Shown one piece after another: positions 10,870 through 21,942 of a stretch of 64,000 nt of DNA (the stretch's first letter is position 1; every line of letters starts with the position of its first letter). The notes beneath the pieces are model-generated. The model was not told where the DNA came from and searched no databases. It saw only the letters and a program-made list of their open reading frames with translations. Source of the DNA: Branchinecta lynchi (taxonomy: Eukaryota; Arthropoda; Branchiopoda; Anostraca; Branchinectidae); NCBI GenBank assembly GCA_023053575.1, contig JAKZAP010000012.1:5208230-5272229 (forward strand). Direction: 5' to 3'. The translations under genes were made by a program, and so were the position numbers.

Positions 10870-11600
10870 GCTAATGTGATAGTCGATTATGGGGTAAGAA
10901 GACATGCTGAACACGATGGTGAAAACCATTTTGTCATCGGACAAGTAGTTCGCCCGGAATCCGGCCAAAACCGGAAAGTTTGTTGAAAGTAAAAGTTTTA
11001 CTTGAAGTTGATTAGATGTTCGATTTAGGGGTAGGAAGACATGCTGAAGACGATGGTGAAAATTATTTTCTCGACGGACAAGTATTTCGCCCGGAATCCG
11101 GCCCAAACCGGAAAGTTTGTTGAAAGTAAAAGTTTTATTTGAAGTTGATTAGATGTTCGATTTAGAGGTAGGAAGACATGCTGAAGACGATGGTGAAAAC
11201 TATTTTCTCGACGGACAAGTATTTCGACCGGAATCCTGCCCAAACCGGAAAGTTTGTTGAAAGTAAAAGTTTTATTTGGAGTTGATTACATGTTCGATTT
11301 AGGGCAAGAAGACATGCTGAACACTTATGTGAAAACAAGTTTCTACCCGGACATGTATAGTTCGTCCGGAATCCGGCCAAAACCGGAAAACTGTTGGAAG
11401 TCAAAGTTTTATTTCTAGTTGATTAGATAAGCGATTTAGGGGTAAGAAGAGATGCTGAGTCCCTGTATGACAATCATATTATACCCGGACATATAGTTCG
11501 ACCGGAATCCGGCTGGAATCGGAAAATTTGTTATAAGCTAAATTTCTATTTGAAGTTGATTAGATGTTGATTACTGGGGAAAGAAGATACCCTGATTTCG
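10870..11600. repeat. Tandem repeat, 137-bp unit, about five copies
   Basis: The phrase gtaagaagacatgctgaa and variants recurs at about 10892, 11031, 11168, 11304, 11441 and, eroded, 11578, giving intervals of 136-139 bp. Each unit also holds cggacaagtagttcgcccggaatccggcc-like sequence and gaagttgattagatgttcgattta. The overlapping minus-strand frames of 72-96 codons are translations of the repeat. Related single units occur near 34720, 35010 and 39330 and, inverted, near 50640-50760. Confidence 0.8.
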
Positions 11601-11607
11601 TGTTTGA

Positions 11608-11904
11608 GCTTTCTTTTTTCCCCGGACAAGTAGTTCTGGAGTTCGGCCGGAACCGGGAAATTAGCAGAAGTGGCAGGAAGTTTTCGTCAAAACAGATATG
11701 ATAGGGGTAAACACACCTGCTGAATCCAAATCTGAACTTGGTTTTCTCAGGTGATTAGCTATTTTGCCTTAATCTGTTTCAGAATTTTAATTGTAAAAAT
11801 GTTCAGGGAGTCTGGCGAAGACTGGATCTGGCTAAGACAAGACCCTGTTGTCTGGATCAGATATTGAATTTTTGGGATCCCATCGAAACCTTTGGTCTTG
11901 TTCA
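11608..11904. repeat. Dispersed repeat, copy 2 (see 404-690)
   Basis: Colinear with 404-690. It directly follows the 137-bp array here, and the ggacaagtagttctggagttcggccggaaccgg section resembles one array unit, so this repeat and the array probably share an ancestor. Confidence 0.7.
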
Positions 11905-11964
11905 TTTTTGTTTTCTTTCTTGATCGACATGTCTTGCTGCTGAAGTTCATGTGCCGAAAGATTC

Positions 11965-13000
11965 TCAATCAGGGGACGTTTGAGTCCCGCATGGAGTGGG
12001 GATAATGCCCTTCTTCTTTTCTTCTTTAGCAGTGTCGTTGGGAATAGAATATTGCTGCTCTATGTAATCCACAGTCACTTGTTCCATCACATGTGCTCTT
12101 TTTGCCGAAGATTCGATAAAGAATTTACCCACTTGCCATTTTCTCTGAATATAGGCTATCCTTGTGTTTATTTCCTTCATGATCACAAACTATATCTTGC
12201 ATCCGCTCCTCAGTTTCATAATATCCTCGTCGCGCTCTGATGCTGAACACTTTCTTATAGATACTTACACGAGGAGTACATACAGCCAACTAAAGCCAAC
12301 TGGTATAGAATGAAGTACGATCAACTGGTAATATCGGTTCGTCCCGCTGTCGTCGTCTGGACATAAGTCACTCTCACGAAAAATGAATGGTAATCAGAAC
12401 GTTATAAGGTAATGTGTGTTAAGTAAACTTTACACGGTTGTAGGTAGCGTAAGCAAGAACGGATGATCGGCATGAATGTCCAGTAGACCTCTTTGTTCAC
12501 TGCCTGTTTTAGCTGCTAACTATTTAGCTAATCAGATTGATTGACTGATTAATTCACTTTGTGATAAGGACGAACGTTCTCACGGGCTCGTCACGGGCAG
12601 GTCAAGGCCAAGGACGTGGCACATAAGTAGTATCCTACCCCGCATTGATTCTTAGATGATACATTCTTGTTTTTCCTCTGGAATTTGTGGGTAAGAAATA
12701 AGTTATTATTAGCAAAATTCTTAACCCCACATTCTTAGCCGATCAGGAATATAACCTATCATATCCCCGATCCCGATCAGGATTGAGACTTGAAAATCTG
12801 GGAGCCATGCAATACTTTGAAAGGGAATGTAAAGTTTGAAATGTTCTTTTAAAAGCGGCACGCGTAAATTGAACAAATTATTTCTGTGACTGTTTTCTAC
12901 GTTAAAAACGTGGACAAAAGAATAAAAATTGCAAAATTGTGTTGACAGTTCGTCTCGCCAATCTAGAGCGCATGCCATCACATACTTCCCTATTTGACAG
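11965..13000. other. No assignable gene
   Basis: A minus-strand frame at 11965-12186 reads plausible protein (for example KRAHVMEQVTVDYIEQQYSIPND), but the sequence upstream shifts frame and contains stops, and I recognise no family. The rest to 13000 holds only short frames. A segment near 12785 (gagacttgaaaatctgggagcc) is echoed at about 13354. Confidence 0.35.
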
Positions 13001-13006
13001 TGCAAA

Positions 13007-13146
13007 ACGGATACGTCAGCTGATTTTTATTAGAGCTATATTTCCACAAGTTCGGTTTTCCAACTTGAGCGGCTTTGGGCACGAAGAGGACCCTTGCCAA
13101 GAATGGCCGAAATATAGCTCTAATAAAATTTTGCTGACGTATCCGT
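13007..13146. mobile_element. Foldback element, GGATACGTCAGCT family, copy 1
   Basis: Starts acggatacgtcagctg and ends gctgacgtatccgt, with ttattagagctatattt near the left end matched by aatatagctctaataaaa near the right end. The right half holds gaggacccttgccaagaatggccg. The left arm is shorter than in the 20.8-kb copy, so this one is internally deleted. It has no coding potential. Confidence 0.75.
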
Positions 13147-13154
13147 GTCGGATC

Positions 13155-13342
13155 CGAGTGAGACGGCACCGCTTCCCGACAATCGCGGACTTGCCTACCG
13201 ACGAAGTCCGTGCTTCCCTGTAAGGTGCTGCTTCAACCAAGAATAAATCGTGCAGGAAGTTAATCCAAAAACGCATCTTGTGCATAAGCAAAGAAGTGCT
13301 GCAGCAGCAATGCGGCAGCAGAATTGCAACAAAAATAAGGTT
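13155..13342. mobile_element. MITE, CWG-target family, copy 2 (5' part missing)
   Basis: Matches the right two thirds of the MITEs at 1184 and 24989, including gaagtccgtgcttccctgtaaggtgctg and gtgctgcagcagcaatg, and ends aaaaataaggtt, a decayed form of the terminus aaaaacgaggct. Its left end is absent; a foldback element abuts it at 13146. Confidence 0.65.
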
Positions 13343-14129
13343 CATGAATAGAAGGCTCGAGACTTGAGAATCTGGAAGCCCCTGACTTCAAAGATAACGT
13401 CATAAATATAAATATAAATCTGCTGAGAGACACAAAATGATGTCCTATTTACTTTAAAGAAAGTTAAGGCGGATAGCAGTACCTTGTATCAGCCGGGATA
13501 TGTTATTTGATGAAGCGAATTTTTTTTCTTCTCCAGAGTTTGAGAAAAGTAAAAACGGTATATTTTTCCGCATTCTTCGTGCTCAGCGCTTTCCGGCGGC
13601 GCTGATTGTTCTGCAGTGCCACTCATGCAGGTTTCTCCGTGTTTCTCATAAAACTAAGGGGGAAGCTGAAAACAGCCGGGACCGGTTTGTAATCTTAGGG
13701 AAACCCATCAGAGGTCATGCAGCGATCGAAGGATTAGATTCCCTGCGTCAGATTGTCCGCACTATTGTTATCAAGTTAAACAAATATTAACTTTTCCGCA
13801 TGGAATTGGCGATTGTGCCGAATATGTCAGAATTTCAGTATGCGAGTACTCGACCTTGATCATGTGGGTCTAGATTAAATCTCAGCCAATTATCCGATAC
13901 TGGTGACATCAGTGTGACGTGGAAGAGTTGGGAAATTCGATTTGAAATATTTTGTTCAGTATATTTTCGGATCCGAACATACGTTTACGTTTAAGCGTTT
14001 AAAACCCTTTCTGGGATAGTTATTTAAGTTTGGAAATGGAAAATATGAATTTCTCATTTAATTGAAGTTGACGTCACGATTCTCGGATAATCGTCTGAAA
14101 TCTAGTCGACAACGATCGTGTGTCTATGG

Positions 14130-15140
14130 CAGTGGTTCCCAACCGGTGGTACGCGTACCCAAAGGGGTACGCGAAGGAACCGAAATCAGTTTGATCTGTA
14201 GCTTCAAAACCTCGCCTCGTTCATTTTTGATTACCAAAAGCCTAATACTACAGCAGAGGCATCACTAGCCAAAACGTTTTTTGAGGGGCAAGGTATTTTT
14301 ACTGACTGGCAGGTAATTTTTATCGACAATTTTATTCAAAAAGTAACTAATTTTACGAAAAAACCTACTGGTTTCTTTTTAACCGTCTGGCCGACCACTT
14401 TGGGGGGAGGGGTGTTGCCCACCCTTGCGCGATATCTCTGATTACGAGCCTTAGTGAAAGTCAACGAAATAATGTTGATTTCAAAACAGCTAGCCTACTG
14501 CCGTAAAGTCTGTTCCTGTGTCAAACAGTAGTTTTTGATCGAAGTTTGAAGTTACCTTCAACCTCAAAGGTCTTTGCTTAAATACCGTTTTTGGTCGCCG
14601 GTCACTGTTCCTTTGTCCTTCAAACTTTGACCGTCGAACTTCGTGAGCTAGCAAGTTCGAAGTTTGCTTGAATCGTCGAAGAAACGTCGACCGGGCAAGG
14701 ATCGCCGGAGTCGTAAAAACACTAATTAAGCAAGCGGTGAACTTCGATGGCGTTAAACCGAAATTAAGCAACCGGCTACGCTAACGGCGAACAAAACTTC
14801 AATAAAAAATGCAACTAGTATTGTTTCAAGAAGACTGCAGGTGAGATTGTCATTCAGATTGCGAATTGAGTTAACGACTACGTTTGTGATGCAGCTTGAT
14901 GAAAGCACGGAGAACAACACAACCAAACACAGAAACAGGCGGACTGTAAAAAATATTGCCGTTAATGATGTCGAGCCGAGATTTGACAAAATTTTTGCTA
15001 CAAAGCAGCCTCGAGTGTTTCATTGAGTTTATATATATTTCTAATAAATATCGTCTTTTTCACGTTCTGAAAATGAGGGTACGCAGCCTTTCCGAACCTT
15101 GATTAGGGGTACGCGGTATGAAAAAGGTTGGTAACCACTG
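14130..15140 (+). mobile_element. hAT transposon derivative, 1,011 bp, 8-bp target duplication
   Basis: The left end cagtggttcccaacc and right end ggttggtaaccactg are inverted repeats with the CAGTGG-type start of hAT elements. GTCTATGG flanks the element on both sides (14122-14129 and 15141-15148), the 8-bp target duplication expected for hAT. Subterminal ggtacgcg motifs occur at both ends. Internally a short plus-strand frame keeps a transposase trace (next entry). The element is far too short to encode the full enzyme of about 600 residues, so it is an internally deleted, non-autonomous copy. Confidence 0.93.
14841..15026 (+). pseudogene. hAT transposase remnant
   Basis: A 61-codon frame inside the hAT element reads IELTTTFVMQLDESTENN. 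The segment FxxQLDESTD around the first catalytic aspartate is characteristic of ZBED5/Charlie-like hAT transposases. Nothing of the later catalytic residues or the dimerisation domain remains. It fits the flanking hAT termini and shows how the non-autonomous copy arose. Confidence 0.7.
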
Positions 15141-15229
15141 GTCTATGGCACCGGTGAAGTAACGCATTTCAGAACATATTGAGAAACTGTATAGACTGTG
15201 ATTTCTGCTTTAACGAGCTATTATCTCTA

Positions 15230-15990
15230 GTTGTAGGTAGACGAACAGCCACTGGGAGGAGGTTGTTGCATTCAGTAGCGACAGCATGCCACAAGCAGAG
15301 CCAATCTTCGTGCCTAAAAGTGTTCTCAGCTCAATGAAGATCAGCCAATCCAGGTAACAAAACAAAAATCTAAGCTGTTCATTGATTAGATTTTTACCGA
15401 GGGTCAAATTCCGGTGCTGCCGAAGGGTTGGCTTAAGGGTGTGAGTTCGGCGTCAGTCCGTCAGTTTGCATATTGCCATCTGTCCGTCATAGTGACCTCG
15501 TCAGCTTGTTACATTAGATGGCGTTTCTTTGGGAGTTTCCCACCAGATGGTATTATGAGCGGTCTCCCCAGCCACTCCTAAACTAAACTAGAAGTTTTTA
15601 CATTTAACTGCAGATCGATGATTTTAGCTCTTGAAAAGGTCTCTCAACACACCCTTTTTTTTCTTAAAACCAATAGCTCTTTTTATTTTTTGTCGTGACA
15701 CTTTTTCCCCACAAGAATATCATTAACACTGACAAAACTAAACGTAGGTTCACGTCCCTTAGCTCCCTATACGCTTCCGAAGAGTTGAGTAGTTTCCACG
15801 CCTCTTGACCTGTTTACTTTCTTACAGATAGCCTACACAGATTACAGATTTCAACAGCCTATGGGAGGTAGTTCCTACACCGAGTATACGTATTCTCAGG
15901 CAGTCGACGAATTCCAAGAAGTGACCCAAGAAGCATAGTGTTAATCAGCCAATTCAGGTAAATACAAACGATCTTAGCTTTCCGTTATTT
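15230..15990 (+). repeat. Two diverged direct copies of a segment of about 160 bp
   Basis: Sequence ending cagccaatccaggtaacaaaacaaaaatctaagct (to about 15378) is echoed by cagccaattcaggtaaatacaaacgatcttagctt (to about 15980). Upstream, gggaggaggttgttgc corresponds to gggaggtagttcctac. Both copies keep a CAG|GTAA splice-donor-like junction at the same place, which could mean a duplicated exon on the plus strand, but no protein frame is conserved between them. Confidence 0.45.
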
Positions 15991-16960
15991 ATACTTTTAC
16001 ACATTTAAGTTGGGTAATGGGTGGTTTGGGTAATCTTTTTTATAATAATATCTCGTTAAATTCCGTAAAATTTTTACAGAATTAATGGAGGTTCCATGTG
16101 TATGGTTCCATAGTCACACATGTTACAATTCAAAATAAAATACGGTAGGCTACAGAATTATTCAGTTTATGTTCGGAAGGAGAGACCATTAAAATGCTTT
16201 ACATAATAGGGGACAGCGGATATAGAGAGTGTTTCGCCCTATTCACGTGCGACGTCTCAGTTTTGGGGTTCTTGGCGTCACGGCTGGAACGTCTTTTTCC
16301 TTTTTTCGGTCATGTATCATGCCACGCGCTAATCGGACCAATCGCGTTTAAGAAATTCGTAGTTACCACGCTTACTACGCTCCCCAGCAGGGTAAGCAGA
16401 TAGTTACTATTAGTTATAATTTCGAGAAGGTTGGAGCAGTCAGCAGAATAAATTTTGACGAGGTTCGAACTAAAGTAGTAACTAATAGTCACTATTGTTA
16501 GTAGGTTGGGACAAGCTCAAAGTCACCATGCAAATTTTCAACCGTTGTAGCTACCTTACGAGGGAGCCTTTCCGCCAGCTTTTCGGAAGTGAAAATATTG
16601 TTATAGATTGGGTGATTCAGGGATCTGGCACCAAACTCCGTGCAGAGTTTCAGCGTTCGTGATGTATTGGTCGATATCGAATTAACATAGCAACTATGGG
16701 TAGGAACTCTGGCCACCTTTGACGCTATGGTTAGTGCTCTCTTTTGAATTTTCTAAAGTCGATCGGTTTATTCCAGCGTAAGGCCGAAGTGCCAAACTCC
16801 GTACTCGAAATTTAGTCGGATGAAAGAAATGTAAATGCAAAGCAAATGTTGGGAAAGCCCCATGCCTGGACATGATCTTAAATTTGACCGAAATGCTGAG
16901 AAAGGACAGTCTAGTGATCCGTCACTACGTCGCTTAAATAGACATGTAGTCCATATGAAA
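15991..16960. other. No gene or repeat recognised
   Basis: Only short, unsupported frames on both strands. A local near-repeat, gtagttac.a...agttactat, occurs around 16380-16500. I see nothing else assignable before the MITE at 16969. Confidence 0.4.
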
Positions 16961-16968
16961 AATGCTTA

Positions 16969-17383
16969 AGGCGTATTCTTGCCGTTCCCCGAGGACTCCA
17001 CTTGAGGAGTCCCCGCGTTTTTGTTTGTCCCGGGGACTCACTCCCCATATTCTCGCGAGTCCCCACCGACGGGGAGTGCTCCGATTATCATCACCATCAT
17101 CGAAAAGGACTCCCTTTCAGATTCGGAGGGGAATCAGTTTTTGCTGGTGTTGGAGTAATGTAAAATTAATAAAAAACAATCTGAATAAACAAAACCAAAA
17201 ATAAAGTAGGTCCAGACTAATTTCGTCAACTACATATTTTTTTTTAGAACAAAATCCAATTTCGAAGCATTCCCCGTGTTCTCGCTGTTTCTGTAGGCGG
17301 AGTCCGCATGGAGCGACTCCCTCTATTCTCGCCGTTCCCTTCGATTCCCCGAGGACTCCTCGGGGAACGGCGAGAATACGCCT
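16969..17383. mobile_element. Harbinger-like MITE, 415 bp, TTA target duplication
   Basis: Left end aggcgtattcttgccgttcc and right end ggaacggcgagaatacgcct are near-perfect inverted repeats that continue through cccgaggactcc. TTA flanks both sides (16966-16968 and 17384-17386), the TWA duplication typical of PIF/Harbinger insertions. Inside, gaggactcc, ggggagtc and gagtcccc motifs repeat in both orientations, so the transcript would fold strongly. It has no transposase. Confidence 0.85.
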
Positions 17384-17530
17384 TTAGTTGCTCGGTTATT
17401 CACGAATAATTGATTTTCGGATAGTCGACTTTCTCTGTCAGATGTTTGGTACCTCTATGCGCTTGTCTTTTTGTTGTATGCTTAACGAAAATGATTTACA
17501 AAAGACGTTTTCCCGCAGTGATCCTCATGG

Positions 17531-17579
17531 GCCAGTTATCACCTGACGGCAGGACTCCTGTCGTGAGGTGATAACTGGC
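17531..17579. repeat. Long hairpin palindrome (49 bp)
   Basis: The arms gccagttatcacctgacggc and gtcgtgaggtgataactggc pair with a few mismatches around a short loop. The arms are too long to be chance. I see no T-run after it and no flanking duplication, so its nature (foldback remnant or structured RNA) is open. Confidence 0.8.
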
Positions 17580-17599
17580 AACTGAAAATCCAACTGAGA

Positions 17600-18480
17600 T
17601 TCAAATTTTCCGCATAATAGTAGAATTTGCGTTGTTGGGACGGCCGTAGATACTCTGAACGTCTATAGTAGAGCAGATAGTGGAAAGAAAAAATCTCTTA
17701 GTAGAATCCAAGCAATTCAGTGATCGCATAATAATTCACTAATGATACAAAAATAAGGTGGCTTTTCAATTAAACTTTAAGCATCTGAAGTCTAGCATTA
17801 CCTCGTTTTGTCATGCTACCGATTGTGTAAGTTTCTCCTTGTTTTGCGTCAAAACCAAGGGGCTGCGCAGTTTTTTATCTTTGGGAAACTCAGAGAAGGC
17901 TCTAAGCAGGCAGGTATGTTGGAACATTGGAATAGAAAACGTATCTAATGCTACTTGTGCTTCGGCAATTTCTCGTTGTTTTGAGCGAAGGGAGTGTAGG
18001 AAGTCGCCCCATTTTGGAAAAGTGTTTCGCTAGTAACTGTTTACTGATTCAGTCGTGATAAATAGATACCATACATGAATAAGCATTATGGGAAGCCACA
18101 CCAAAAGGGTCTGTGAAATTGTTACTTATTAATACTGATACGGATACCTCGACAAAACTCAGCTGAGCTAGAGGTCTTTGCTGAGCTTTTAGTTGCTGCC
18201 CGTCTACTTCCCTCTTCGCTGTTGTGCATATTAGAGGAATTAGTGCGGGAGCTGACCTGGTCTGCAGCCCGTCCAGACAAGCAATCGGCTTTTATTAATT
18301 TCTATTCAAGGACTGACTCTAACGACGAACTAGGGCCACTCGTAAACATACAACAAAAGCTACGAGCTCATATGGCACTTGTTACGAGTATGTGGTGGGA
18401 GAAAATAGGAAGGATGAGAACGTGAAAAAATACCCCTTCTACCCCCTAAAATCGGACCTAGAAATAAGACGCCTAGTTTC
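17600..18480. other. No assignable gene
   Basis: Two plus-strand frames (17758-18033 and 18222-18425) read as plausible peptides but show no motif, and their flanks lack a convincing exon structure. Partial resemblance exists between 17750-17920 and 13600-13760 (gtttctcc, gggaaac.cagag). I leave it unassigned. Confidence 0.35.
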
Positions 18481-18529
18481 ACTCGAGTCAGAGCACTTCC
18501 GGCGTCGCCTTGGATCATCATAGGTCAAA

Positions 18530-19160
18530 CGACTTGTCTACCTTCCAAGTTCAGATTCACAAGTTTGATCAGTAGGATTATCCCCCCCCCTTAAACTCCC
18601 CCTTCTGCGGCCGAATCTGGTTCAGATACATGAACAGGTAATCGAAAGCATCTTCTCAACCGTCTATCAAGTTTCAATCGATTCTGAGCATTTTTCTGAT
18701 AACTCCGATACCCCCCCCCCCCCATCGTGCTCAGATTCGCTATAATATTTCATTTAGGGCATAATTGTGGACTCTATACTTTCCAAGTTTCATTCAAGTC
18801 ACTTTACTCGTTTGACCCCTATGCATAGAATTTCCGGGATTCCCTCCAGCTCCCCCTTCTATGGACGAATACGGCTAGGACACATAAACTTCGCATCCCT
18901 GACATCTCCTCTTCTCGTCCTTCAAGTTTAACTCGAACCGGAGCAAATCTGCAAATAATCGGTTTCCGCTTCATCCTCCTCCCGTAGCGGGATCCGGTCC
19001 GGACGCCAAATAACATACTGAGCCGTAAAAACTCGGTCCCTCCAACTTGCATCCCATTCGGCCCATTTGTTTGGTTTTTGTGGACCCCCCCCCCTCCCCT
19101 TCAACTCCCCCCAACCATTGCCGCCATGTGGTTCGGAGACATGTTTTGCACATCTAGGTC
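18530..19160. repeat. C-run-rich degenerate dispersed repeat
   Basis: Long C-runs (about 18583-18592, 18713-18723 and 19085-19093) separate blocks such as ccttccaagttcagattc and gggatccggtccggacg. The style matches the minus copy of the hairpin-headed repeat at 46.8-47.9 kb (ggatccggtccggac before a C-rich block). It is probably an old relative in the same orientation. Confidence 0.45.
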
Positions 19161-20001
19161 ATTAGTTCTTATCAACCGAAATCAAGTCAACACCGATATG
19201 ACTTGTTCGCTGTTGCTAGGTCGTCAGAATGGCATCAGCGTAAAGACTGGTAAAGACGGACCATCTGCTAAACCTGTGATCTAAAAAGATGGACAAATAT
19301 TCCTTTCTGTGATCCCGTCAGAACCTTCGGTCTTGTTCTTTTTTTGCTAGCTTTTCATCTTTGCCTTGGTCGTAGGCTTTTTGTGCGAATAATTTGTACA
19401 GTATTAAACCAGCTAAATTTTTTCTTTTTGTCTGATTCTGATGTAAAAAGAACGCGTCGTGGTTTCAACAGACAACACTTGGGATGTTATCTGTTGTCTT
19501 CGAAAACGCTATGTTCACGCTGGACTCAGACTTGCCGGATTCTAGCGAAAATTGGAATTTTACTCTAAAGTCCATCGGATCGTCCATATAGGGGCAAGAA
19601 TACATGCTGGGTCCACGTGTGAATCTAATTTACAAGTCACAATACAAGTCACCGTGGTGATATTCAAATACCATGGTCGGACCTTGGTAACTGACCGCGG
19701 CATTTGAAAAATTCATCTCACTTCATCGCTAACACAAGAGTCTAGTTTTTTCGTCAAATTGGTGGGGAAGTAGTTCTTCTACTCTAGATGTCGGTCCACA
19801 TGGGGCTCTTACCCCAGGACGATGATCAAATTTTACAAAGAATACAGTCGATCGAAAATACCTCATGTTCTCTTGCTCTACAGCCAATGTGCAAAAAACT
19901 CCATGGCATCGCCAGAAACTTTCCAAAACTTGGCAATCAGGATCGCAAACGGCCTCCACAAACTCCGACCAATTGAAGCCATTTAGTGCGAAAGCAGTAA
20001 A

Positions 20002-20078
20002 CCAATCGAAGCAACAGGAAGGCGGAAAGGGAGCTGCAGAACGGTGGAACCCAACGTCATATTTTGAAGGAAGGAAAT
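20002..20078. repeat. Short dispersed repeat, copy 2 (see 1087-1163)
   Basis: Same 77 bp as at 1087-1163, from gaagcaacaggaaggcgg to tgaaggaaggaa, with only a few differences. Confidence 0.6.
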
Positions 20079-20103
20079 AGTGGGAAAACGGGCCCAACGC
20101 CCC

Positions 20104-20124
20104 GTTTCGCCCAACGGGCGAAAC
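20104..20124. repeat. Perfect GC-rich hairpin (9-bp stem, 3-nt loop)
   Basis: gtttcgccc-aac-gggcgaaac. The preceding gggcccaacgccccgtttcgcccaacgggcg adds further pairing options. Such hairpins occur near Helitron 3' ends, but no CTRR terminus follows, so I give it no function. Confidence 0.6.
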
Positions 20125-20596
20125 TCGGCAAGGCCAAAAAAGCGTCAAATATTCGTAGGAACAAAACGAAACAATGGAGAAAGGTGGTGATTTTAGAAGC
20201 TTATAATTCCGTAAGGGAGCCAGGTATATTATAAAAGACAGAATAAGCAAGAGGGGTCCTTTAAGTAGATCGGGGTAATGATACGGGAGAGATGATATAA
20301 CAATGCAGGATACCGGATAAAGATCCGGCAAAAAGTAGAACTCGTCAAAGAATTACAGTGAATAACTCCAATGTCGATAAAAATACTGTTTATTCTCGCC
20401 TCGATTGGATAGTTCAGTCGGAATCAAGTCAACACTAAATATGACTTATTGGCTGTTGTTAGGCGGTCTGTTAGAATGGTATCAGTGAAAAGACTGCGGA
20501 CAAAGACTGACGATCTGCTAGACCTGATGATCTTCATTTATCGAGATGGACAAATATCCCCCTTTGTGATCCCGTCGAAACCATCGGTCTTGTTCC

Positions 20597-20800
20597 TTTT
20601 TATGGCACTTGAGCTTACTCAAGTGCCATATAGCGATTGTAATTTCTGTCCGTCAGTCGGTCTGTCGGTCCCGGTTTTGCTAGTTCGGGCACTTCCAGAT
20701 AAGCTAGGACGATGAAACTTGGCAGGCATATCAGGAACTGGACCAGATTAAATAAGAAATTGTCGCTTCCTCGATCCGACCATCTGGAGGGATATACCTT
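20597..20800 (+). repeat. Hairpin-headed dispersed repeat, short copy
   Basis: Opens with tatggcacttgag-ctta-ctcaagtgccata (20601-20630), a 13-bp-stem hairpin, followed by a gtccgtcagtcggtctgtcgg run and cttccagataagctaggacgatgaaacttggcaggcatatcagg. It matches the start of the copy at 8834-9020 and the inverted end of 46789-47897, and stops before the G/C-rich blocks. Confidence 0.75.
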
Positions 20801-20837
20801 ACATCTATGTCTGTAATTTAGATATTGCAAATCTGAC

Positions 20838-21037
20838 TACGTCAGCTGAATTCTATTAGAGCTATATTTTGGCCCTTCTTGGCATGGGTCATCTTCTGGC
20901 TCAAAACCACTTAAGTTGGAAAAACGATCTTGGTGTTTCCCACAAGCTCGTTTTTCCAACTTGAGCGGTTTTGAGCATGAAGAGTACCCTTTCCAAGAAG
21001 GGCCGAAATATAGCTCCAATAAAATTAAGCTGACGTA
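20838..21037. mobile_element. Foldback element, GGATACGTCAGCT family, best-preserved copy (200 bp)
   Basis: Almost the whole 200 bp is one inverted repeat. The left arm tacgtcagctgaattctattagagctatattttggcccttcttgg... pairs with the right arm ...ccaagaagggccgaaatatagctccaataaaattaagctgacgta, arms of about 85 bp. The centre is cgatcttggtgtttcccacaag between ttaagttggaaaaa and tttttccaacttgag. Other copies lie at 13007, about 22955, 40268 and about 48370. It has no coding potential. Confidence 0.85.
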
Positions 21038-21856
21038 TCCGTTTGCACAATCAAATATGATTCGCAGTCAGCTTGGGCTGAAGGAATATTTCCTTTTTTT
21101 AACTTTTCCTGGAATCGTGCGATCGATATCCAGGATCGTCGATTAAACAAACTAGGATGCTCATCCCTTCCAGATACTCCTAAAACTTCTTTACTGGAAT
21201 TCTCATCTTGTCTACCGACAGTACCGATATCACTGTTATTTGGCTTATTTTTAGGAGGATACTTAGCCGTACAGCTCTTATGGTAACGTCGACTCTGCTC
21301 GCTTGGTCGCTGTTCCATTGTCGGTAAGTCCTTTGCTGGCTTTATCACCTCTTATATGGTAGGGACAGATGATCGGGTTATGGCGTTGGCCGAATGTAAT
21401 TCCTTCCAGGATCGTTACCTTCAGTGCTTCCATACTGAATGATGCGAGAAGACGATCAGGTTCTTCTTGTGGTGGTTTAAATGTTGTTGAAAATTCCCAA
21501 CTTTTCCTTGAGGAAATTATGATGCTGCGGAAATTCCTTGTAGAAAACTCAGTCCGCGAATGCCCGACCCTGTCTTGTCCACCCCCAGCTAAAATGAATT
21601 ATAACAGAAATATGATAATATTTTTGTGGGAATGGGAGGGATTTCATGGTGTACGTCAGACCCGGCATTCTTTCAAAGCCGATTAATTTAAGACCAGAGC
21701 ATGGAAATAAGAGATCACAAGCAATACAATCACTGAAAAAGACTTTGAACTTCCAATATCCTCCATAACAGCACTACGCTTATTTTTGCATTCTTTTTAC
21801 TTGGAACCATCAGGGTTCCGCTTGTTTCCTCCGAGGAACTTTTTTGTAAAAAAATG

Positions 21857-21942
21857 GCCTATGGCCAAACGTCCCCATGACAAAAAGTCCCCATGACGAA
21901 ACGTCCCTACGGCCAAACTTCCCCATGGCGAAACGTCCCCAA
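21857..21942. repeat. Short tandem repeat (about 16-18 bp, GGCCAAACGTCCCCATG)
   Basis: Five imperfect units of the form g(g/c)c(a/g)aaacgtccccatg. The minus strand reads GSLAVGTFRHGD-style peptide repeats, a by-product of the unit. Confidence 0.75.

Larger units (their letters stand above)
19729..20331 (-). other. Unassigned 200-codon open frame
   Basis: A long minus-strand frame with no domain I recognise. It begins with a hydrophobic, proline-rich stretch and contains a middle part reading GFNWSEFVEAVCDPDCQVLE. It spans the dispersed 77-bp repeat at 20002-20078 and a perfect hairpin at 20104-20124, so part of it is certainly repeat-derived. An open frame this long could occur by chance in 64 kb. 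I do not call it a gene. Confidence 0.2.

Noticed and set aside
11025..11404. Overlapping minus-strand frames with similar sequence (PLNRTSNQLQ)
   Set aside because: Products of the 137-bp tandem repeat; no independent coding signal.
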